Below are positions 36,101-45,920 of a stretch of 64,000 nt of DNA, in pieces; the stretch's first letter is position 1, and each line of letters starts with the position of its first letter. Under the pieces are notes generated by a model that saw only the letters and a list, made by a program, of their open reading frames with translations, ran no database searches and was not told where the DNA came from. This DNA is from Mesorhizobium sp. LMG 17147 (GTDB lineage: Bacteria > Pseudomonadota > Alphaproteobacteria > Rhizobiales > Rhizobiaceae): assembly GCF_024297145.1 (NCBI RefSeq), contig NZ_JANCTC010000008.1, positions 1 through 64,000 on the forward strand, in the 5' to 3' direction. A program made the position numbers and the translations under genes.

Positions 36101-37096
36101 CTATCTCCTGCCCCTGCCGGACAGGGCGAAGGTGAAGACAAGGGCGACCACGAGAACCACGCCCTTGACGAAATCCTGCGTGTAGTAAGGCGCGTTCATC
36201 ATCGTCAGGCCCTGCAGCAGCACGCCGACAAACACCGCGCCGACAGCCGTGCCGAAGGCGTTCGGCTTGGCGGCGCCGAGAACCGCGTAACCGATGAGTG
36301 CCGCAGCCACCGCGTCGAGCAACAGATTATTACCCGAGGCGATGTCGCCACGTCCAAGCCGGGCGGCGAGCAAAATGCCGCCGATCGAGGCAAAAACCCC
36401 AGAAATAACGTAGGCCCAGATTTTGTATGCCTTGACAGGCGCGCCGGCGAGTTCGGCAGCGCGTTCGTTGCTGCCGACCGCATACATCATGCGCCCGAAA
36501 CGCGTGTATTCTAGAAAGAACCAGATCAGTACGGCCAGCACGAGCAGGACGACGACCGACACCGGGATGAGGTTCGGGATGAAGAAGTCGAAGCGATGGC
36601 GGCCAAGCGCCAGGAACGCGGCGCCGAAGGTGCCGTTGGCGACCGAGCCGTCGGGCATGGTCATGCCGGTGGCGATCGAACGGCCCTCGGTAGGTATGCG
36701 CTGCAGGCCGACAAGCAGGAACATCATGCCGAGCGTCGCCAAAAGGTCCGGCACCCGCATATAGACGATCAGCCAGCCATTGATGAGGCCGACGACGGCG
36801 CCGATCACAAGGCAGACGACGACCGCCACGACGGCGTTCTGTTCCAGCACCACCATGACGTAGGCAGCCGCCATCATGGCGCTGGTGGCGACCGAGCCGA
36901 TCGACAGGTCGAAGCCGCCGACGACCAGCGTAGCGGTGACGCCGAGCGCCAGAACGCCGGTGATGGCGACCGACTGGAAGATGAAGACGGCGCTTTGCGG
37001 CGAGACGAAACCATCGGCGGCGACGGCGAAATAGGCGATCAGCCCGAACAACAGAACGATGAAGCCGTAGCGAATAGCATGGTCGCGCAGGATCAT
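36101..37096 (-). CDS. ribose-type ABC transporter permease
   Basis: A 331-residue RbsC-like permease with about eight to ten predicted helices. It shows the family segment GGFDLSIGSVATSAMM near residue 65 and a C-terminal GYAVLGAAKPNAFGTAVGAV region. A single permease gene implies a homodimeric channel. It lies 84 bases downstream of the ATPase gene and 45 bases upstream of the binding-protein gene. Confidence 0.9.
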   Translation of the reverse strand: MILRDHAIRYGFIVLLFGLIAYFAVAADGFVSPQSAVFIFQSVAITGVLALGVTATLVVGGFDLSIGSVATSAMMAAAYVMVVLEQNAVVAVVVCLVIGAVVGLINGWLIVYMRVPDLLATLGMMFLLVGLQRIPTEGRSIATGMTMPDGSVANGTFGAAFLALGRHRFDFFIPNLIPVSVVVLLVLAVLIWFFLEYTRFGRMMYAVGSNERAAELAGAPVKAYKIWAYVISGVFASIGGILLAARLGRGDIASGNNLLLDAVAAALIGYAVLGAAKPNAFGTAVGAVFVGVLLQGLTMMNAPYYTQDFVKGVVLVVALVFTFALSGRGRR

Positions 37097-37179
37097 TCAG
37101 CGCTCCCCCACGCTGGCATCGTCTTTATCCGACCCGAATTCATGCCCTCTCCATTCCAATTCTCATCGTGTTCCCGCTG

Positions 37180-38691
37180 TCAGGCTGCGCTGTGCAACGG
37201 CCCGCCCGCCACTTCGGCCAATAGCCGCTCGAGATCGACATCGGTATTGCGGTGCTCGCCGACGATCGTCTGCTCCGACATCACCAGGATGCGATCGGCC
37301 GTCTCCAGGGCTTCGTCGAGTTCGGTGACGAACAGAAGCGTCGCGCGGCCGTGGGCGCTCGCCCGCAGCTTTGCGGCGATATCGCGTCTGGCCGAGATGT
37401 CCACACCTTGAAACGGCTCGTCGAGGATGAAAAGCCTCGCCGCCTGCGACATCCAGCGGGCGACCATCACCTTCTGCTGATTGCCACCGGAAAGCGACGC
37501 CATCTCGTCCCTCTCGGAGCGGCAGACGATGCCCAACTCCTGGATCTGCTGGCGGGCAACAGCGCGTTCGATACCGCGTTTGAGAACACCGAGACGCGAC
37601 ATGCGACTGTGGAACGGCAGGCTGATGTTTTCCTGGATGTTGAAGTCGCCGATGATGCCGTTTTCGCCCCGGTCCTTGGCGACGAGAAACACGCCGGCGG
37701 CAATCGCTTCGCCGGTCGACGCCGGCGCATAGGGTTTCCCGTTCAGCACCATGGTCCCGGACAGCGGCTTGCGCAAACCGAACAGCGTCTCGGCGAGTGC
37801 GGTCTTGCCGACACCGACGAGGCCGGTGATGGCGACGACCTCGCCGTCGCCGAGGGTCAGCCAAATCGGCCTGGCGCCTTCAGCAATCCGCAACGCATCG
37901 GCAGTGAAAATTGCTTTGGCCGAATTCCTGGCGACGATCCGCTCGAGCTGGATCTTACGGCCGAGCATGGCGTTGACCGCACCTTCGTAATCCAGCGGCT
38001 TCTTGTCGAAGATACCTGAGATAACCCCATCGCGCATTGAAATGATGCGATCGGCAAGCCGTCTGATATCCGACATTCGGTGCGAGATGTAGAGGATCGC
38101 CACGCCTTGCTGGCGGAGCCGGTCGAGCAATGCGAACAGCCGGTCGGCTTCGGCGCTGGACAGCGAGGAGGTCGGCTCGTCGAGGATCAGCACTTTCGGC
38201 CGGTGCGCCATGGCGCGGGCGATCGCCACCATCTGGCGGTCGGCCAGAGAGAGATCGCTGATCCGGGCCTTGAGGTCGATGGCCAGTCCCATGCGGTCGG
38301 CCACCGCCTTTGCCTCGCGACGCACCCGGCCCGGATTGAACAGCGTCGGCACGCCGCTGCCGCTCAGCCTGTCGAGGGTAAGGTTGGTTGCGACGTCGAG
38401 GTCGGCGACGACACCGTCATTGATGTTCTGGTGAACGGTAACGACGCCGGCGCGGATCGCCTCGGCCGGCGTTTTCGGGGCGAAGTCCTGACCGGCAAGC
38501 GACATCGAGCCGCCGCCATGGTCGTAAACACCGCTGATGATCTTGACGAGGGTGGATTTGCCGGCGCCGTTGGCGCCCATCAGCACGGTCAGTTCGCCGG
38601 CATGCAATTCGAGCGAGACGCCGCCAAGCACCTCGATATGGCCAAAGGATTTCCTCAGGCCGCCGACGCGGAACACGGCATCATTGCCCAT
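37180..38691 (-). CDS. ribose-type ABC transporter ATPase (two nucleotide-binding domains)
   Basis: A 503-residue RbsA-like ATPase with two tandem nucleotide-binding domains. The first Walker A is GANGAGKST near residue 43, with a degenerate signature SLADRQM. The second Walker A is GLVGVGKT near 288, with signature SLSGGNQQK. The ATG at 38691 has GGGAGG upstream. It is the first gene of the importer operon and faces mtnK across a 135-base divergent promoter region carrying a perfect palindrome. Confidence 0.9.
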   Translation of the reverse strand: MGNDAVFRVGGLRKSFGHIEVLGGVSLELHAGELTVLMGANGAGKSTLVKIISGVYDHGGGSMSLAGQDFAPKTPAEAIRAGVVTVHQNINDGVVADLDVATNLTLDRLSGSGVPTLFNPGRVRREAKAVADRMGLAIDLKARISDLSLADRQMVAIARAMAHRPKVLILDEPTSSLSSAEADRLFALLDRLRQQGVAILYISHRMSDIRRLADRIISMRDGVISGIFDKKPLDYEGAVNAMLGRKIQLERIVARNSAKAIFTADALRIAEGARPIWLTLGDGEVVAITGLVGVGKTALAETLFGLRKPLSGTMVLNGKPYAPASTGEAIAAGVFLVAKDRGENGIIGDFNIQENISLPFHSRMSRLGVLKRGIERAVARQQIQELGIVCRSERDEMASLSGGNQQKVMVARWMSQAARLFILDEPFQGVDISARRDIAAKLRASAHGRATLLFVTELDEALETADRILVMSEQTIVGEHRNTDVDLERLLAEVAGGPLHSAA

Positions 38692-38710
38692 TCGTTCCTC
38701 CCTGACCGTG

Positions 38711-38773
38711 ACGCTATGGGCTATATCGGCAATTGTCAACACGATTGACAATTGCCAGAAGGCTTCCTAGCTT
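38711..38773. promoter_or_regulatory. shared divergent promoter/operator of the importer and mtnKA
   Basis: A perfect 12-base inverted repeat, GGCAATTGTCAA and TTGACAATTGCC around CACGA, lies at 38728-38756. Each arm contains a TTGACA -35 box, one per strand. On the plus strand TAGCTT at 38768-38773 is the -10 box at 17-base spacing (mtnK). On the minus strand TAGCGT at 38716-38711 is the -10 box, also at 17 bases (ATPase gene). One dimeric repressor would shut both promoters. The SorC regulator at 31829 is the natural candidate. Confidence 0.75.
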
Positions 38774-38826
38774 GGCCCGGCCGCCATGGCTCCGCTATTA
38801 TCGGAGCACATAAGCGGGAGGTGAGG

Positions 38827-40098
38827 ATGACTGGGAAATCGCCGTTCGAAGCACTGTCGGTCGAGACACTGGCGGGCCGTCTCGGTGCCAACGAGGCCCT
38901 TTGTTCGCAGATCGGCAAGGATACGAGCCAGTGGAAGGTTCGTGAAGTCGGCGACGGCAATCTGAACCTTGTGTTCATCGTCGAAGGTGCTGAGGGTGCG
39001 GCCGTCGTCAAGCAGGCCCTGCCCTACGTCCGGCTGGTCGGCGACAGCTGGCCGCTGCCGTTAAAACGCTCCTTTTTCGAATACCATGCGCTGACGCGGC
39101 AACAGGCACGGGCGCCGGGTTCGGTGCCTGAGATCTACCACTTCGATGAAGGCCAGGCGCTGATCATCATGGAGTATCTGTCGCCGCACATCATCCTGCG
39201 GCGGGCGCTGATCGAAGGCCGGCAACTGCCCAACATCGCGAAAGACATTGGCTTGTTCATGGCCCGCACGTTGTTTCGCGGCTCCGACCTGCATATGGCG
39301 ACCAGGGATCGCAAGGCCGATCTGGCGCTGTTCGCCGACAATGTCGAACTCTGCGACATCACCGAGAACCTGGTTTTCTCGGATCCATATTTCGATGCCA
39401 AGATGAACCGGCACACCAGCCCACAGCTCGATGGCGTTGTCGCCGAGCTGCGCGCCGACCGCGACCTCAAGGTCGAGGCGCAGCGCATGAAGCACATCTT
39501 CGCTGCCAATGCCGAGACGCTGCTGCATGGCGACCTGCATTCCGGCTCGATCATGGTCACCGACACCGAAACGCGGATGATCGATCCCGAATTCGCCTTC
39601 TACGGCCCGATCGCCTTCGACGTCGGCATGCTGCTCGCCAATTTCTGGATGGCGTTCTTCTCGCAGCGCGGCCATGAACAGGGCGGAAGCCGCGATGCCA
39701 TGCGCGACTATCTGCTCGGCGTTACGGTCGAGACATGGTCGGTATTCCGCGTCGAGTTCTCTCATCTGTGGCGAACCGAGCGTACCGGCATGCTCTACCA
39801 CAAGAGTCTGTTCGAGGATCAGGGCGACAGGCTTGGCGCCGAGCAGGCGCTAGACCACATGCTGCAGTCGATCTGGACCGATCTGCTCGGCTTTGCCGGC
39901 GTCGAGGTTCACCGGCGCATTCTCGGCCTTGCCCATAATGCCGATTTCGAGACCATTGCCGATCCTGATCTGCGCGCCAGATGTGAGGCAAAGGCGCTGA
40001 AATTCGGCCGTCACCTCGCCGTCAACCGGCGCCAGATCCACAGCATCGACGAGGTCAACCGGTTGGCCGCGCTGATCGAACGGGAGAGCAGGATTTGA
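38827..40098 (+). CDS. mtnK: S-methyl-5-thioribose kinase
   Basis: A 423-residue methylthioribose kinase of the aminoglycoside-phosphotransferase-like superfamily. Motifs include GDGNLNLVF near residue 42, the catalytic HGDLHSG near 238, and the metal-binding DPEFAFYGP near 255. It phosphorylates C1 of 5-methylthioribose (or 5-deoxyribose) with ATP. The ATG at 38827 has GGGAGG upstream. Its stop overlaps the TTG start of mtnA, so both are made together. Other methionine-salvage genes such as mtnBCD are absent from this window. Confidence 0.92.
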   Translation: MTGKSPFEALSVETLAGRLGANEALCSQIGKDTSQWKVREVGDGNLNLVFIVEGAEGAAVVKQALPYVRLVGDSWPLPLKRSFFEYHALTRQQARAPGSVPEIYHFDEGQALIIMEYLSPHIILRRALIEGRQLPNIAKDIGLFMARTLFRGSDLHMATRDRKADLALFADNVELCDITENLVFSDPYFDAKMNRHTSPQLDGVVAELRADRDLKVEAQRMKHIFAANAETLLHGDLHSGSIMVTDTETRMIDPEFAFYGPIAFDVGMLLANFWMAFFSQRGHEQGGSRDAMRDYLLGVTVETWSVFRVEFSHLWRTERTGMLYHKSLFEDQGDRLGAEQALDHMLQSIWTDLLGFAGVEVHRRILGLAHNADFETIADPDLRARCEAKALKFGRHLAVNRRQIHSIDEVNRLAALIERESRI

Positions 40099-41189
40099 AC
40101 GTCGGCGACCGCCACTACCGCACCATCTGGCCGAGTGACGACGGGCGTTCGGTGGAGATCATCGACCAGCGCTGGCTGCCGCATGAGTTCCGCATCGAAA
40201 AGATCGATACCGTCGCCGGCATCGCCACGGCAATCCGCGACATGTGGGTGCGCGGGGCGCCGCTGATCGGCGTCACCGCGGCCTATGGCGTCGCCATGCA
40301 GATGGCCGACGACCCGTCGGATGCAGCACTCGACGCCGTCTGGGCAACCTTGCACGAAACGCGCCCGACGGCGATCAATTTGCGCTGGGCGCTGAACGAA
40401 ATGCAGCGCTTCCTGCTGACGCTTCCCCTGGCAGAACGTGCCGCGGCTGCGTATCGGCGTGCCGGCGAGATCGCCGACGAGGATGTCGGCCTCAACCGCG
40501 CCATCGGCGCCCATGGGCTCGAAATCATCAAGGCGATCGCGGCGCGCAAGCAGCCGGGCGAACCAGTCAACATCCTGACCCACTGCAATGCCGGCTGGCT
40601 GGCCACCGTCGACTACGGCACCGCCACCGCGCCGATCTATCTGGCGATGGAAGCCGGCATTCCAGTCCATGTCTATGTCGATGAAACGCGACCCCGCAAC
40701 CAGGGTGCCCAATTGACCGCCTGGGAGATGGCCGGCCACGGCGTGCCGCATACGCTCATTGTCGACAACGCCGGCGGCCATCTGATGCAGCGTGGCCAGA
40801 TCGACATGGTCGTCGTCGGCACCGACAGGACCACCGCCGACGGCGATGTGTGCAACAAGATCGGTACCTATCTCAAGGCACTGGCCGCCGCCGACAACGA
40901 CGTGCCGTTCTATGTCGCGCTGCCGTCGCCGACGATCGACTGGACCGTGGGCGACGGGCTGGCCGAAATCCCGATCGAACAGCGCTCGCCCGACGAGGTC
41001 TCGCTGGTCTGGGGCAAGACCGCGTCCGGCGAGATCGCCCAGGTCCGCGTGTCGCCGGAAGCCACGCCGGCGGCCAATCCGGCCTTCGACGTGACGCCGG
41101 CGCGGCTGGTCACCGGTTTGATCACCGAACGCGGTGTCGCTACGGCCTCGCGCGAAGGCCTGAAGACGATGTTTCCCGAGCGCGGATGA
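40095..41189 (+). CDS. mtnA: S-methyl-5-thioribose-1-phosphate isomerase
   Basis: A 364-residue aldose-ketose isomerase of the eIF2B-like family. It converts 5-methylthioribose-1-phosphate to the ribulose form. The catalytic Cys is in [11 protein letters not shown] near residue 163, and the catalytic Asp is in [18 protein letters not shown] near 243. Other family segments are [12 protein letters not shown] near 54 and [14 protein letters not shown] near 330. It starts at TTG 40095, overlapping the mtnK stop by four bases (TTGA). Its product is the expected substrate for a class II aldolase such as the one at 32876. Confidence 0.92.
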   Translation: MNVGDRHYRTIWPSDDGRSVEIIDQRWLPHEFRIEKIDTVAGIATAIRDMWVRGAPLIGVTAAYGVAMQMADDPSDAALDAVWATLHETRPTAINLRWALNEMQRFLLTLPLAERAAAAYRRAGEIADEDVGLNRAIGAHGLEIIKAIAARKQPGEPVNILTHCNAGWLATVDYGTATAPIYLAMEAGIPVHVYVDETRPRNQGAQLTAWEMAGHGVPHTLIVDNAGGHLMQRGQIDMVVVGTDRTTADGDVCNKIGTYLKALAAADNDVPFYVALPSPTIDWTVGDGLAEIPIEQRSPDEVSLVWGKTASGEIAQVRVSPEATPAANPAFDVTPARLVTGLITERGVATASREGLKTMFPERG

Positions 41190-41250
41190 TCCGCGGTCGG
41201 CGCCGCGATTGACAGTACAGCCCTGCCCTCCCATACATCTGCCGTCAATG

Positions 41251-41943
<693 letters not shown>

Positions 41944-42011
41944 AATCTCCGTCGCGGGTGGAAATCCCGGTAAGGCGCTGTAGTATCTCACGAAAACCAG
42001 GGAGGATGCCG

Positions 42012-43019
42012 GTGCAAACCAAGAAGATCATCAATGACGGTAACCGCTCCGTCGACGAGATGCTGGAGGGCATCCTGGCTGCGCATCCGCACCATCTCAG
42101 AAGTGCGGAGGGAAGTCCGCGCTCCATCATCGCCCGCGACGGCCCACGCCCCGGCAAGGTGGGTCTCGTCATCGGTGGCGGCTCGGGCCACGAGCCGACC
42201 TTCCTCGGCTTCGTCGGCAAGGGGCTGGCCGACGCCGCCGCAATCGGCAATGTCTTCGCCTCGCCGCCGCCGGACCCGATCCTTGAATGCGCCAAGGCGG
42301 CCAGCGGCGGCGCCGGCGTGCTGTTCATGTACGGCAACTATGCCGGCGACGTGATGAACTTCGACATGGCCGCCGAAATGGCGGCAATGGACGACATCGA
42401 GGTGCGCACCGTGCTGACCACCGACGACGTCGCCTCGGCGCCGCGCGACCAGCGGCAGAAGCGGCGCGGCGTCGCCGGCAATTTCTTCATCTTCAAGGCC
42501 GCTGGTGCAGCCTGCGACCGGATGCTGTCATTCGATGAATGCGAACGCATTGCCAGGAAGGCCAACGATCACACCTTTACCATGGGCGTGGCACTGTCGC
42601 CCTGCTCGCTGCCGCAGACCCGCCGGCCCAATTTCGAGATCGGGCCGGACGAGATGGAGATCGGCATGGGCATTCATGGCGAACCGGGCATCGCGCGCGG
42701 AAAATTGAAAACCGCCGACGAGATCACCGACGAGATGCTGGAGAAGATCCTCGACGAGATGGCGCCGGCGCGCGGCGATAAGGTCGCCGTGCTCGTCAAT
42801 TCGCTCGGCTCAACGCCGCTGATGGAGCTCTACATCATGAACCGGCGGATCAAGCAGAGGCTCGATGACATCGGCGTTTCCGTCCACGCGACCTGGGTCG
42901 GCAATTATTGCACCTCGCTCGAAATGGCCGGCGCCTCGGTGACGCTGATGCATCTCGACGGCGAATTGCAGGAGATGCTCGACCATCCCTGCGACTGCGC
43001 CATGTTCCGCGCCGGCTGA
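42012..43019 (+). CDS. dhaK: dihydroxyacetone-type kinase, DhaK subunit
   Basis: A 335-residue DhaK-like protein. It binds the carbonyl of its substrate covalently through His222 in GIHGEPG, with GGGSGHEPTF near residue 55 and MYGNYAGDVMNFD near 106. GTG 42012 is preferred to the ATG at 42006 because GGAGG is seven bases upstream. With dhaL it would form an ATP-dependent kinase of dihydroxyacetone or a related ketose such as erythrulose. Convergent eryI/eryH genes make the tetrose option plausible, which is inference. Confidence 0.88.
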   Translation: MQTKKIINDGNRSVDEMLEGILAAHPHHLRSAEGSPRSIIARDGPRPGKVGLVIGGGSGHEPTFLGFVGKGLADAAAIGNVFASPPPDPILECAKAASGGAGVLFMYGNYAGDVMNFDMAAEMAAMDDIEVRTVLTTDDVASAPRDQRQKRRGVAGNFFIFKAAGAACDRMLSFDECERIARKANDHTFTMGVALSPCSLPQTRRPNFEIGPDEMEIGMGIHGEPGIARGKLKTADEITDEMLEKILDEMAPARGDKVAVLVNSLGSTPLMELYIMNRRIKQRLDDIGVSVHATWVGNYCTSLEMAGASVTLMHLDGELQEMLDHPCDCAMFRAG

Positions 43020-43028
43020 GAGAGCATC

Positions 43029-43664
43029 ATGACGTCCACCGATACGGCCAAATTGAAAAGAATGTTCGATGCGATCGCCGCGGCGATCGACGCCGACAAG
43101 GACAGGCTCTGCCGGCTCGACGGCGTCATCGGCGACGCCGACCATGGCATCGCCATGGCACTAGGCTTCGGCGCTGTGCGCGACGCGCTGGACCAGATCG
43201 ATGCGTCGACCGAGCCGACGGCATTGCTCAACACCGCGGCAAAGTCGTTTCTCAACGCAGTCGGCGCCTCGTCGGGCCCGCTCTATGCGACCGCCTTCAT
43301 GCGCGGTGCCGCCGCCGTCAAAGGCAAGGCAATTCTGGAGGACGCTGACGTCATCGCCATGTTCCGGGCGATGGCACAAGGCATCCAGGATCGCGGCAAG
43401 GCCGAGCTCGGCGAAAAGACCATGGTCGACGCCTGGCTGCCGGCAGCGCAGGCAGCGGGTGTCGCGCAGCAAGCCGGCAAGAGCCTGTCCGAGAGCCTGG
43501 ATGCGGCACTTGCCGCGGCCGAAAGCGGCGCCGAGGCGACCAAGGACATGATCGCCACCAAGGGCCGCTCTTCGCGTCTCGGCGAGCGCTCGATCGGCCA
43601 TCTCGATCCTGGCGCCGCATCGGCCGTGACGATCATCAGGGCAATGCGGAACAGTCTGGCTTAA
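43029..43664 (+). CDS. dhaL: dihydroxyacetone-type kinase, DhaL subunit
   Basis: A 211-residue DhaL-type ATP-binding subunit. The metal motif GDADHG at residues 35-40 holds the two Asp residues. [10 protein letters not shown] near 83 and [18 protein letters not shown] near the C terminus are typical of the family. It starts nine bases after dhaK. There is no DhaM gene, so the kinase is likely ATP-dependent, not PEP-dependent. Its end overlaps the convergent rpiB-like gene by four bases. Confidence 0.9.
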   Translation: MTSTDTAKLKRMFDAIAAAIDADKDRLCRLDGVIGDADHGIAMALGFGAVRDALDQIDASTEPTALLNTAAKSFLNAVGASSGPLYATAFMRGAAAVKGKAILEDADVIAMFRAMAQGIQDRGKAELGEKTMVDAWLPAAQAAGVAQQAGKSLSESLDAALAAAESGAEATKDMIATKGRSSRLGERSIGHLDPGAASAVTIIRAMRNSLA

Positions 43665-44104
43665 CCCCGCTTCGCCGCGTCGAGCCTGTCGATGGCCTGG
43701 ACATTGCCGGCCGATGGTCCCTTCTCATCGAATTCCGATGCGAGCCAGGCGTCGACGATCGACTTGGCCAGTTCCGGGCCGATGACGCGCGCGCCCATGG
43801 TGATGATCTGGGCGTTGTTGGATTTCGCGGCGCGCTCTGCCGAATAGGTGTCGTGGGTCAGTGCGGCCCGAATGCCGGGCACCTTGTTGGCGGAAATGGA
43901 TACGCCGATGCCGGTACCGCAAAACAGGATGCCGCGATCGTTCTCGCCGTCCAGGATGGTCTGGGCGAGCTTCTGCGACAGGTCGGCATAGTAGCCCGCC
44001 TGGCTGAGGTCGCTGACCGTGAGGCCGGGCTTGGTGGCGAGGTGAGCAGCAATGACGTCGAGCAGCGGCTTGCCGGCGCTGTCGGCTCCAATGGCTATTT
44101 TCAT
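43661..44104 (-). CDS. eryI: RpiB-family isomerase, likely D-erythrulose-4-phosphate isomerase (EryI)
   Basis: A 147-residue RpiB-family protein. The core [20 protein letters not shown] with Cys62 is intact. However the usual DHAG motif near the N terminus is ADSAG here, replacing a substrate-contacting His by Ser9. In Brucella, the homologue called RpiB or EryI converts D-erythrulose-4-phosphate to D-erythrose-4-phosphate. The gene order eryR-tpiB-rpiB is that of rhizobial erythritol loci. Its start is 26 bases after the tpiB-like gene. Confidence 0.85.
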   Translation of the reverse strand: MKIAIGADSAGKPLLDVIAAHLATKPGLTVSDLSQAGYYADLSQKLAQTILDGENDRGILFCGTGIGVSISANKVPGIRAALTHDTYSAERAAKSNNAQIITMGARVIGPELAKSIVDAWLASEFDEKGPSAGNVQAIDRLDAAKRG

Positions 44105-44130
44105 GTTCGGTTTCCTTCCTGTTCGATGCT

Positions 44131-44889
44131 TCAGATCGCCGCCGAGGCGCGTTTGAGGATGTCGATATAGCCTTCCGCCTGCCAGGCGGAACGGCCGATA
44201 AACAAGCCGTCTATATTGGGCTGGCCGACCAGTTCGGCGGCATTTTGCGGATTGACGCTGCCGCCATAAAGCACCGGCGGCACCACCGGCAGCAGGTCGC
44301 GGGCGATTTTCTTGATCAGCGCCTGCTGCCTGTCGGCATAATCAGAACTGGCCGGCACGCCCTTGTCGCCGATCGCCCAGACCGGCTCATAGGCAAACAG
44401 GATCGTCGCCGCCTTCGCCGCCCCTTCGAGAAACTGCAGTGCGCCGTGCACCTGCAGGGCCAGTACCGCAGCGGCCTGCCCGCTGTTGCGTTGAGCCAAG
44501 GTCTCGCCGACGCAGATGAGTGGCACGAGACCGTGCTTCACCGCCGCTGCAGTCTTCAGCCCGACAGCCTTGTCGGTCTCGCCGAAATGCTCGCGCCGTT
44601 CGCTGTGGCCCAACTCTACCATATCAAGTTCGCAGTCTTTCAGCATGACCGGCGAGATCTCGCCGGTCCAGGCACCGGCGTCGGCCCAATGCATGTTCTG
44701 CGCGCCAACCTTGATGCGTGTCGGCGACAGCGCTTTCTTGACCTCGCGGACCGCCGTGAAGGGCGGGATGACGAAAGGCTGAATGCGCTCGTCGAAACCG
44801 GGGACGAACTCCACCAGCGCCTCGGCGAAGGCCATCGCCTCGGCGAGCGTCTTGTTCATTTTCCAGCTGGTGCCGACCCAATAAGCCAT
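44131..44889 (-). CDS. eryH: TpiB/EryH-type isomerase (triosephosphate isomerase homologue)
   Basis: A 252-residue TIM-barrel enzyme. Catalytic Lys10 is in TSWKMNK, His95 in ELGHSERRE and Glu168 in AYEPVWAIG. The canonical Asn before the WK pair is Ser here, and the phosphate loop reads GDKGVPAS, not GTGKxAT. Those changes fit the paralogue that acts on a tetrulose phosphate (TpiA2 renamed EryH in Brucella) more than a housekeeping triosephosphate isomerase. It follows eryR with a 10-base gap. Confidence 0.85.
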   Translation of the reverse strand: MAYWVGTSWKMNKTLAEAMAFAEALVEFVPGFDERIQPFVIPPFTAVREVKKALSPTRIKVGAQNMHWADAGAWTGEISPVMLKDCELDMVELGHSERREHFGETDKAVGLKTAAAVKHGLVPLICVGETLAQRNSGQAAAVLALQVHGALQFLEGAAKAATILFAYEPVWAIGDKGVPASSDYADRQQALIKKIARDLLPVVPPVLYGGSVNPQNAAELVGQPNIDGLFIGRSAWQAEGYIDILKRASAAI

Positions 44890-44899
44890 ACGCGCCCTC

Positions 44900-45664
44900 C
44901 TACTCTGCGATCACCGTCAGCGAAACGCCAGCGCCATCCAGCGCGGCGCGCACCTGCGGCTGCGGCTCGCGGCCGGTGAAGACCATGTCGAAGGCCTTAA
45001 GATCGGTCAGGAAGTGCAAGGCGGTGCGGCCAAACTTGCCGTGATCGGCCAGCAGATATTTGCGCGCTGCTGCAGCCATCATCAGCCGTTTGGTCTGGAC
45101 CACTTCCTGATCTTGGTGAAAGGCTGAGGCACCATGGATGGCCGATGAAGACAGGAAGGCGACATCTGCGCGCAAAGATTTCAGCGTGTCTTCGGCGAGC
45201 AGGCCGAAGAAGCCGTGGAACTTCTTGCTGTATTGGCCGCCAAGCGCAATCAGGTTGATGCCGGCAACGCCCGCCAAATCCTGGATGACAGCCAGGTTGT
45301 TCGAGATCACCGTCAGCGGACGCAGATCGGCAAGGTGCCGAGCAACGCCGCCCGCAGTCGAGCCGTCGTCGATAATCACCGTCTGGCCCGGTTCGATCAT
45401 CCTCACGGCGGCGACGGCGATGCGCTTTTTCTCGTCGCCAGCCAATCTCTGGCGGTAACGGAAATCGCTCTCGAAAAGGCTGCTCGGCTGGATCGAGGCG
45501 CCGCCGCGCACCTTGCGCAGAAAGCCGCTTTCCTCGAGCTCGTCGAGGTCGCGGTGGACGGTCATCTTCGACACGCCGAAACGTGAGGCAAGATCGTCGA
45601 CACTAGCGGTGCCGATGTCCATCAGAAAATCCATGATGCCTTGCCGACGGCCGTCGCTCTTCAT
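44900..45664 (-). CDS. eryR: DeoR-family regulator (EryR-like)
   Basis: A 254-residue DeoR-family protein. The N-terminal helix-turn-helix covers about residues 8-52 (TASVDDLASRFGVSKMTVHRDLDELE region), followed by the GGAS hinge. The C-terminal sugar-phosphate sensor has IDDGSTAGGVARHL near 90. The ATG at 45664 with GAGGAAA upstream gives a normal length; a longer in-frame start would run through the operator region. It is first in the eryR-tpiB-rpiB unit and probably represses it and the divergent fba. Confidence 0.87.
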   Translation of the reverse strand: MKSDGRRQGIMDFLMDIGTASVDDLASRFGVSKMTVHRDLDELEESGFLRKVRGGASIQPSSLFESDFRYRQRLAGDEKKRIAVAAVRMIEPGQTVIIDDGSTAGGVARHLADLRPLTVISNNLAVIQDLAGVAGINLIALGGQYSKKFHGFFGLLAEDTLKSLRADVAFLSSSAIHGASAFHQDQEVVQTKRLMMAAAARKYLLADHGKFGRTALHFLTDLKAFDMVFTGREPQPQVRAALDGAGVSLTVIAE

Positions 45665-45694
45665 TTCCGCGGTTTCCTCGTACACCCCGGTTCC

Positions 45695-45753
45695 GAGATA
45701 TAACGGCAAACGTCGCACAAGCCACCAAATTTTTTGTGATAATGTTATATCTC
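45695..45753. promoter_or_regulatory. predicted EryR operators between eryR and fba
   Basis: GAGATATAAC at 45695-45704 and its exact inverse complement GTTATATCTC at 45744-45753 are about 40 bases apart in the 256-base divergent gap. A further half-symmetric GATATC follows at 45759. Spaced inverted sites suit a DeoR-type repressor that loops DNA. The rest of the gap up to 45920 holds no other clear signal. Confidence 0.55.
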
Positions 45754-45920
45754 TATGGGATATCATGACGCTTCTGGTCGCGTGCTGTAACAAGAATTGC
45801 TGCCGGCCGAGCGCCCAGCGGTTGCGGTGCCGCGGAAATCCGGCCAGAAGCATCAGGGGCTCGACGACAACCGAACAGCCCGCAAACACTGGCTCGAAAC
45901 CGGATACGGGAGACTACTGA

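Noticed and set aside
38827..41189. Complete methionine salvage pathway
   Set aside because: Only mtnK and mtnA are present; no dehydratase, enolase/phosphatase or acireductone dioxygenase gene is in the window, so the classic route cannot be claimed here.
44131..44889. Housekeeping triosephosphate isomerase
   Set aside because: The catalytic triad is present, but the NWK Asn and the phosphate loop differ and the gene is in an eryR-tpiB-rpiB unit, so the tetrulose-specific paralogue is more likely.
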